DNA from: Dermatemys mawii
Lineage: Eukaryota > Chordata > Testudines > Dermatemydidae
Direction of reading: 5' to 3'
Assembly (NCBI GenBank): GCA_007922305.1
Contig: ML677334.1
Span: forward strand, 16,555,344-16,619,343
DNA length: 64,000 bases
Below are positions 58,769 through 64,000 of this stretch, piece after piece (the stretch's first letter is position 1; every line of letters begins with the position of its first letter). Under the pieces are notes generated by a model. It did no database searches, had not been told where the DNA came from, and was given only the letters and a program-made list of their open reading frames with translations. A program made the translations under genes and the position numbers.

Positions 58769-59071
58769 CTACATGTGTAATAGTGCATAGATGTAGTCTA
58801 TCACCTCGCGGTAGTCATCGTCAGTAATCTCTTCAAAGGTCTCAATAAGAGCGCTTGCAATGCACCTGCACAGGTTTCCCGGGAGAGCCAGCGTGGCCCC
58901 TGTCCTGGTCACGGTCACTAGTCCCCGCCACTGTGCTACAATGGGTGGGGGTAGCATTGGTGCACATAGGCAAGCTGCATATGGCCGTGGGCGGAAGCCG
59001 CATCTCATTAAAATCCCTTCTCTTTGTTCCTCAGTGACTTGAAGCAACGAGATATCTTCCAGGACAGACAC
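58769..59071 (-). other. Open frame opposite the SANT-gene intron
   Basis: A 100-codon minus frame opens within the intron and ends CASALIETFEEITDDDYREV...ALLHM-type text, acidic and helical in character. It overlaps no exon. I do not recognise it. It may be a relic of another gene carried by the element or an accident of GC-rich sequence. Confidence 0.3.
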
Positions 59072-60214
59072 CTACGGAGAATGTTGGAACAGTGTTCAGA
59101 GTGGGGCTCCTGCCACTTCCCAGCACTCCACCCCCCTCCACCCCCCCGCCCGCCACAGCTTTTCAGGGCAGGGAAGAAATCCTTCCCCCTGCCTGCTGCT
59201 CAGACTGGGGCTCCTGCAACTTATCGGCACTCCCCACCCCCTCCCCCGGCACAGCTTGTCTGGGGCAGGGAAAAAATCATTTCCCTTGCCTCTGGAGAGG
59301 ACTCACCATGGCAGGGGCTCCGTTGTTGTCTGGGTGCTCTCTGTGGGACAGGCAAATGGGGAATGCGGGGGAATCATAGGCATGTCTGCTCTTTACAAGG
59401 GAACCACTGTTAAATGTATCTTTTTATTTTAGAAGGGTCGTCCTTGAGCCCTGTGCCATTGCTCTTATCAACAGCTGAGAGGCTGAGGCGACTGAGGAAG
59501 CGGCCACGAAGGAGCAAAGAGGATCTTGTACAGTAAGTAATGCAACAGGCTGTAACGGAGAATCGAGTTGCACAGAGGTGGAAGGAGGACCAGAGCAAGT
59601 TGAGGGAGAAGGCGCGGCAGGAGAACGTGATTCACCGCCGGAAAAGCACCGATAAGCTGCTCTCATTACTGCATCTTCAATTGGAGACTATGCAGCGGAT
59701 TGCCACCCTTCAGGAGGAGAAGCACCGCGTTCTCCGCCCCAATTATCATTTGCCCCAAAACCCTTCCCCTTCTGTGCCTCAGTACCCTCCAGGCCACTAT
59801 CATCAGCTATATGGTTATCACCATCCACAGCTGCCTCCAACCCCTCTGTCTTCACCGAACAAACCCCGGACCATTATCCACTGCAGTCAACCCCTAATAA
59901 CATGCCTTACTGCCCTCCACAAATGGGGTTCGGAGGACATGGCCACTGTGACGGCACTGGAGACTCAGAGACACGGACATATTCCAATCTCTGACTGACC
60001 CCATGCCACCCCCATTGCACCTCCCCCAGCTTCCCTCTCACACGCATCACAGTATTTTCTTTCAGCAACCGAAGTACCTGTTCAATAAATGAATTGTCTT
60101 CTTAATAAATGGGTTTCTTTATTAAGTGTACATACATTATTACAGGCTACAGAAAAGCAAATGCCTGTTCCTATTAAAAGAATGCTCCCTCCCTCCCTCC
60201 CTCTGCACCTCACT

Positions 60215-61372
60215 TTAGAACTGGCTTTCAGCCTCAAAATGCTCCCTCAAGGCTTCCCTGATCCTAACTGCCTCGTGCTGGTCCCCTCTAAGAACCCTGC
60301 TCTCTGGCTGGGCGTATGTGGCCTCCAGGCATTGGACCTCTGAGGACCATGCCTGAGTGAAGCCTTCACCCTTCCGCTCACAAAGATTATGTAGGGCACA
60401 GCATGCGGAAATGACCGCGGAGATACTACCCTCAGCCAAGTCTAGCCTCCCATAAAGACAGCGCCAGCGCACCTTGAGATGCCCAAAAGCACACTCCACA
60501 GTCATTCGACACCGGCTAAGCCTGTAGTTGAACCTTTTCTTACTGCTGTCCAGGCTCTCTGTGTAGGGTTTCATGAGCCAGGGCATTAAAGGGTAAGCGG
60601 GGTCGCCAAGAATCACTCTGGGCATTTCCACTTCCCCCACGGGGATCCTCTGGTCTGGGAAAAAAGTCCCGGCTTACAGCTTCGTGAACAGGCCGGTGTT
60701 GCGGAAGATGCGCGTGTCATGCACCTTTCCAGACCAGCCCGCGTTAATGTCAGTAAAACGCCCACGGTGATCCACAAGCGCCTGGAGAACCATGGAGAAG
60801 TACCCCTTTCAGTTAACGTACTCGTCTGCTAGATGGGCGGGCGCCAGAATAGGTATATGGGTCCCATCTATCGCCCCTCCACAGTTAGGGAAACCCATTT
60901 CTTCAAAGCCAGCCACGATGTCATGCACGATACCCAGAGTCACGATTTTTCGTAGCAGGATGCGATTAATGGCCCTGCACACTTGCATCAGCACAACTCC
61001 AACGGTCGACTTTCCAACCCCAAACTGGTTGGCCACTGATCGGTAGCTGTCTAGGGTAGCCAGCTTCCAAATCGCGATAGCCACCCGCTTCTCCACCAGG
61101 AGGGCAGCTCTCAGTCTGGTGTCCTTGCGCTGCAGGGCGGGGGCGAGTTCAGCACACAGTCCCATGAAAGTGATTTTTCTCATTCGAAAGTTTTGCAGCC
61201 ACTGCTCGTCGTCCCAGACTTGCATGATGATGCGATCCCACCACTCAGTGCTCGTTTCCCGTGCCCAGAAGCGGCGTTCAACGGCTGTGAGCATGTCCGT
61301 TAATGAGACAAGAAGCTTCGTGTCAAACACGTTCACCGCTTCGATCTCGTCTTCAGACTCATCACTGTCATC
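60215..61372 (-). pseudogene. Harbinger DDE transposase exon, two stops
   Basis: On minus, an acceptor (aattgcag, 61380-61373) precedes an exon starting DDSDESEDEIEAVNVFD. It has a helix-turn-helix (YRSVANQFGVGKSTVGVVL), the first catalytic Asp in GGAIDGTHIP (about 60875-60850), the second in DINAGWSGKVHDTRIF and the Glu in RMTVECAFGHLKVRW (about 60515-60470), followed by ALHNLCERKGE near the C-terminus. One frame covers 386 codons, interrupted by TGA at 60809-60811 (a CGA-to-TGA CpG decay would explain it) and TAA at 60674-60676. The enzyme would cut and paste the element at 3-bp targets. The first exon was not found. Confidence 0.92.
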
Positions 61373-61385
61373 CTGCAATTACTAG

Positions 61386-61945
61386 TAATTTGGGGTTCCT
61401 CAGTTTTTCCTCAAGTAAGTGCTTGCTTTTTACATTTTAAGGTAGCCTAATTGTCTGGGTAGACCACAAAAAGGACAGGAGACTTGTTATGGGTTTTAAT
61501 CAGGCCTCAACTTTATTATATAGATGTCTGGGACTACCTGGCAGATAAAGTGTACAGTGCAGGCAAATCCATGCTTATTCAAATCAGTTCTCTGGGGCTT
61601 TCACCAGCTCCCCCTTTGTTTAATCCATGTTTATTCAAATCATTTTTTCCGTTGCTTGAACATAGAGACTTGCCCCACCCAGGTTTCGTACCTATATGCA
61701 CATTCCTGGGGGTGGGGGGTGATGAGTCATTGCTGCAAAGCACCTTTTGCAGTAGTTTCTGACTTTCTTCCTCTACCCCCTCCTCCCCAGCCACAAAGCA
61801 GAGCTGCCCTTCTTTGGGTAAGCCCAGACAAATTCTTTGGGTTTGTGGTGGAGTCATTTTCAAAGAATGGTGGCTCAGCCATCTCTTAAAAATAAGGTCC
61901 TTGCAAGGTGTCACATGTTGGGCACCCAAAAACTGAGGAACCCTA
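61386..61945. repeat. Inverted repeat pair bracketing an LTR-like unit
   Basis: The 16-bp sequence gggttcctcagttttt (about 61393) recurs inverted as aaaaactgaggaaccc (about 61928). The right copy sits in text (ttgggcacccaaaaactg) typical of a sauropsid palindromic MITE. The region between mostly belongs to the possible LTR at 61452-61830. Confidence 0.6.
61452..61830 (-). mobile_element. Possible short solo LTR
   Basis: The unit begins tgtctggg and ends cccagaca, perfect 8-bp inverted ends with TG...CA. On minus there is a TATA-like catataggtac and an AATAAA signal (complement of 61511-61516) in the right order. The flanking bases (taat and aatt) do not form a clear duplication. It is non-coding. 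Confidence 0.5.
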
Positions 61946-64000
61946 AATCACCAGCCACCTTAGTAAATCTTGGCTAAGTTCCCTGCTCTGAAGAAGTTTC
62001 TTTCTAAACAGGCAACTTATAAATGGGGAACAAGAGGTAGCAAAAAGCAATGACTAAAATGTGAAAAAAAATTATGCTTAAAGTTAGGTTCCAAAATCTA
62101 TATTTAGCTAAATAGGTGGCCTGATTTTCAAAAGTGTTCAGCTCCCGGCAGCTCCCACTGAAGTCAATAGGACTTGCAGGGGTGACTGGAAAACAATATT
62201 ATAACTTTTATGTGTAACTGAGCTGGATTTACTCACATTCTTTTTTAAAAAAATGCCTCGTATAATTAGAACTGTGAAATTGTTTTACACGTGAACTGTT
62301 TAAAATGTCTGTAGTAAATGCCCGAAATTGTTTCATGCTATACAATGCAGATTTAACTACTTTTTCATTTTATAAAAATATATGCAATGAAAGTGCAATT
62401 ACAAAGAAGTTGAAGTGCCAGTACAATTAAAAGACATCAAATGTATAAATCTGTCTACAGCTCCTTCTGTTTTCTTTGTCTGCTTAAACTTTCTTAAGCT
62501 TTTTCTTTGTGAGTTCCCTATTTATATTTTAGCATGTTTAGTTAGAGGAAAATACATGTACATCATGATTATTTAATGTCTTTCCAAAAACAATTAAATG
62601 AGTATTTATTTCAAAATTAAATTATACTTATCAAGAAAAATAATTCAATTTCCTCAGAACATTGTTGTAACAATCTCACTACCCAATGTTCAATTAACCC
62701 AAGAACAAACTGAAAAAGTCAAAATCATGATATAATGGAACCAACTTAGTACCAAATAAGTTGTTAAAAAAAAAAAAAGGCAATGTCTGTCTGTTAAAAA
62801 ATATTTATTTCCTCTTAATATTTTTGAAGAGTGTTATACATCAGTTCATAATGTATGGTTGGAATTGCATTTCTGCAAAAAGCTGTTCTGTTTCTTGCAG
62901 GTAACATACTATATGTGCTATGTGTTACTGTAGTTGTTATAGTAACTGCATTCATTTTTTTATTGAATAGCAGAATTAATAGTGCATGGTCAGATGAAAC
63001 CTACACAAATGGCCAGAGCATAATTTTAAAGCTACCCTAGGCAGTCTTAATTTACTTATTATCCTTTTATTGGAAACACTGCTAATTTTGGTGTTATTGT
63101 AGATATGTAAATTTAGGTTTAACCCTAAAACACTTTAAATTAATATCAGTTTTGTTTTCAAAAGTGTCACAGAGATGATACTTTGTACTTAACCTAATAT
63201 CAAATGAGTCCTAAAATCACATTCCCTAAAGAGCTATGGTAATATAAATAAGAAATAATAAGAAATAGCATCTTCCTTTTTTCTGAATCTGCATAATTAC
63301 TTAACCTTCCACCTTAAATTATAAACTGTGATTTCATTTGAAAAACTCTGAGACAGACACCAATTTCAGGAACTCAGAATTACAGCAGTGGGTGATATAT
63401 AAATATTTAGGTAGAAAAGTAGGGATTTGTATGTATGAGCAAAAAAGAGAGAAGTGAAATTTAAGTTTAATAATTAAAATTATTAACTCAAATACTTATT
63501 CATATTTAATAATCAATCCTCAACATTAATTCATTTAAAATGAAGTAATATAAATATTGTATAGTCATAAATATACTGACATCAATTTTTTGTTGGTTTA
63601 AGCTACCCCTTAATACAAATACCTATATTCTGCTCACATTTAACTAGTGAAACCCAAACATAGCTTTATTGACTTTAGTCAGGTTACTCTAGATCTATCT
63701 TGGTGTAACTCAAGCAAAAGGTAATCTAAAATAACAAAGGACATCAAGATTTACACCAGCTTCTGAAAATAGTTTAGAATAAATTCTTAACTGGAAAAAA
63801 AATTAGCCCTTGAACTTTTCCATCATTTCAGAAATCTGAAATTTGCAAAGTGTTTAGCTGACCAAATAATTCCCTGGAAGTTTGGTGATGGTAAACACAA
63901 TTATTTTTTCATATCAGAAGATAGTTTGAAAATAAGTAAGTAAATAAATAAATAGGTTCACTGTGTTTATCTGAATTATATATATATATATACACATAAT
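61946..64000. other. AT-rich DNA with small repeats, no gene
   Basis: A palindromic MITE relic is seen at 62110-62200 (tggcctgattttcaaaagtg; actgaagtcaataggactt), and another possible one at 63655-63775. A 61-codon hydrophobic plus frame at 62855-63040 has no support as a gene. (AAAT)n occurs at 63932-63953 and (AT)n at 63978-63992. Confidence 0.5.

Larger units (their letters stand above)
57951..59998 (+). pseudogene. Harbinger Myb/SANT-like protein gene, two exons, one stop
   Basis: Exon 1 (57951-58518) starts at ATG and encodes a Myb_DNA-bind_4-type domain (RSPAWSNSEVLDLISCWGEE, then RRNFDTYGQISRALAERG, RVKVKELRNAYCKAREANG, FYKELHTILGG; residues about 10-105), then a run rich in Glu and Asp. 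The donor is at 58519 (gaggtaaag) and the acceptor at 59431 (attttag). Exon 2 (59433-59998) joins in the correct phase and gives RLRRLRKRPRRSKEDLVQ, then a TAA stop at 59534-59536. The same frame continues with a coiled-coil-like region (NRVAQRWKEDQSKLREKARQ, LLSLLHLQLETMQRIATLQE) to 59998. In Harbinger systems this protein binds the element ends and brings the transposase to the nucleus. Confidence 0.85.
57480..61385. mobile_element. PIF/Harbinger DNA transposon, two genes, right end not found
   Basis: The left end (gggcttagttacattggcac, 57481) lies at a sharp rise in GC and CpG content. The interior has the two hallmark genes of Harbinger elements in convergent orientation, a Myb/SANT-like DNA-binding protein on plus and a DDE transposase on minus. 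A matching right terminal inverted repeat was not found; the transposase exon ends 10 bp before older MITE-like sequence, so the right end is deleted or displaced. Both genes carry stops, so the copy is not autonomous. Confidence 0.85.

Noticed and set aside
62855..63040. 61-codon hydrophobic frame that looks like a membrane segment
   Set aside because: AT-rich DNA easily encodes hydrophobic runs; no start, splice or conservation evidence.
1..64000. CRISPR arrays, operons, bacterial promoters, rRNA genes
   Set aside because: No regularly spaced repeats or rRNA-like sequence were seen; the window is vertebrate nuclear DNA.

Overview
This is a window of vertebrate nuclear DNA, AT-rich, without operons or bacterial features and without any host exon I could defend. 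The repeat complement is that of a sauropsid, most likely a turtle, with a crocodilian second. It holds 5'-truncated CR1 LINEs, a long Penelope-like element and its solo terminal repeats, palindromic and hAT-type MITEs, solo LTRs bounded by TGTGA/TCACA-type ends, CORE-SINE relics and a two-gene Harbinger transposon. The species call rests on remembered repeat families, not on a search.

Layout. 1-16.5 kb: a solo LTR (302-1614) carrying a Penelope fragment, a CR1 tail (3824-4283) with 11-bp flanking repeats, a second LTR-like unit (5359-6160), several decayed LINE fragments (7600-10800), a 1.6-kb non-autonomous hAT (10967-12577), an antisense LINE endonuclease/RT relic (14260-15650) and a third solo LTR (15762-16476). 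16.5-43 kb: mostly unique AT-rich DNA sprinkled with MITEs (20027-20319, 21430-21625, 31400-31480, 32201-32270, 40520-40781), SINE relics, an LTR retrotransposon relic on the minus strand with a SCAN-like gag segment (about 25600-27548), and Penelope and CR1 pieces.

43.4-48.8 kb is a nest: a CR1-like LINE relic was split by a 3-kb Penelope-like element (43830-46847), and beside it an RTE-like LINE relic was split by a probable solo LTR (47341-48157). The Penelope element keeps both inverted terminal repeats, a 12-bp target duplication and an 873-codon RT plus GIY-YIG frame broken by a single stop codon.

49-57 kb is mainly unique DNA with a 400-bp foldback that carries a MITE at its centre (51997-52397) and another CR1 tail. 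57.48-61.39 kb is a Harbinger (PIF/Harbinger) transposon. It has a two-exon Myb/SANT-like gene on plus and a DDE transposase on minus, each with one or two stop codons. Its left end bears a cluster of AGCGCT motifs; its right end could not be found. The last 2.5 kb is AT-rich with MITE and microsatellite remnants.

The only genes here are those of mobile elements. In the Harbinger, the SANT-like protein is expected to help the transposase reach the nucleus and bind element ends. In the Penelope element, one polyprotein provides reverse transcriptase and endonuclease.
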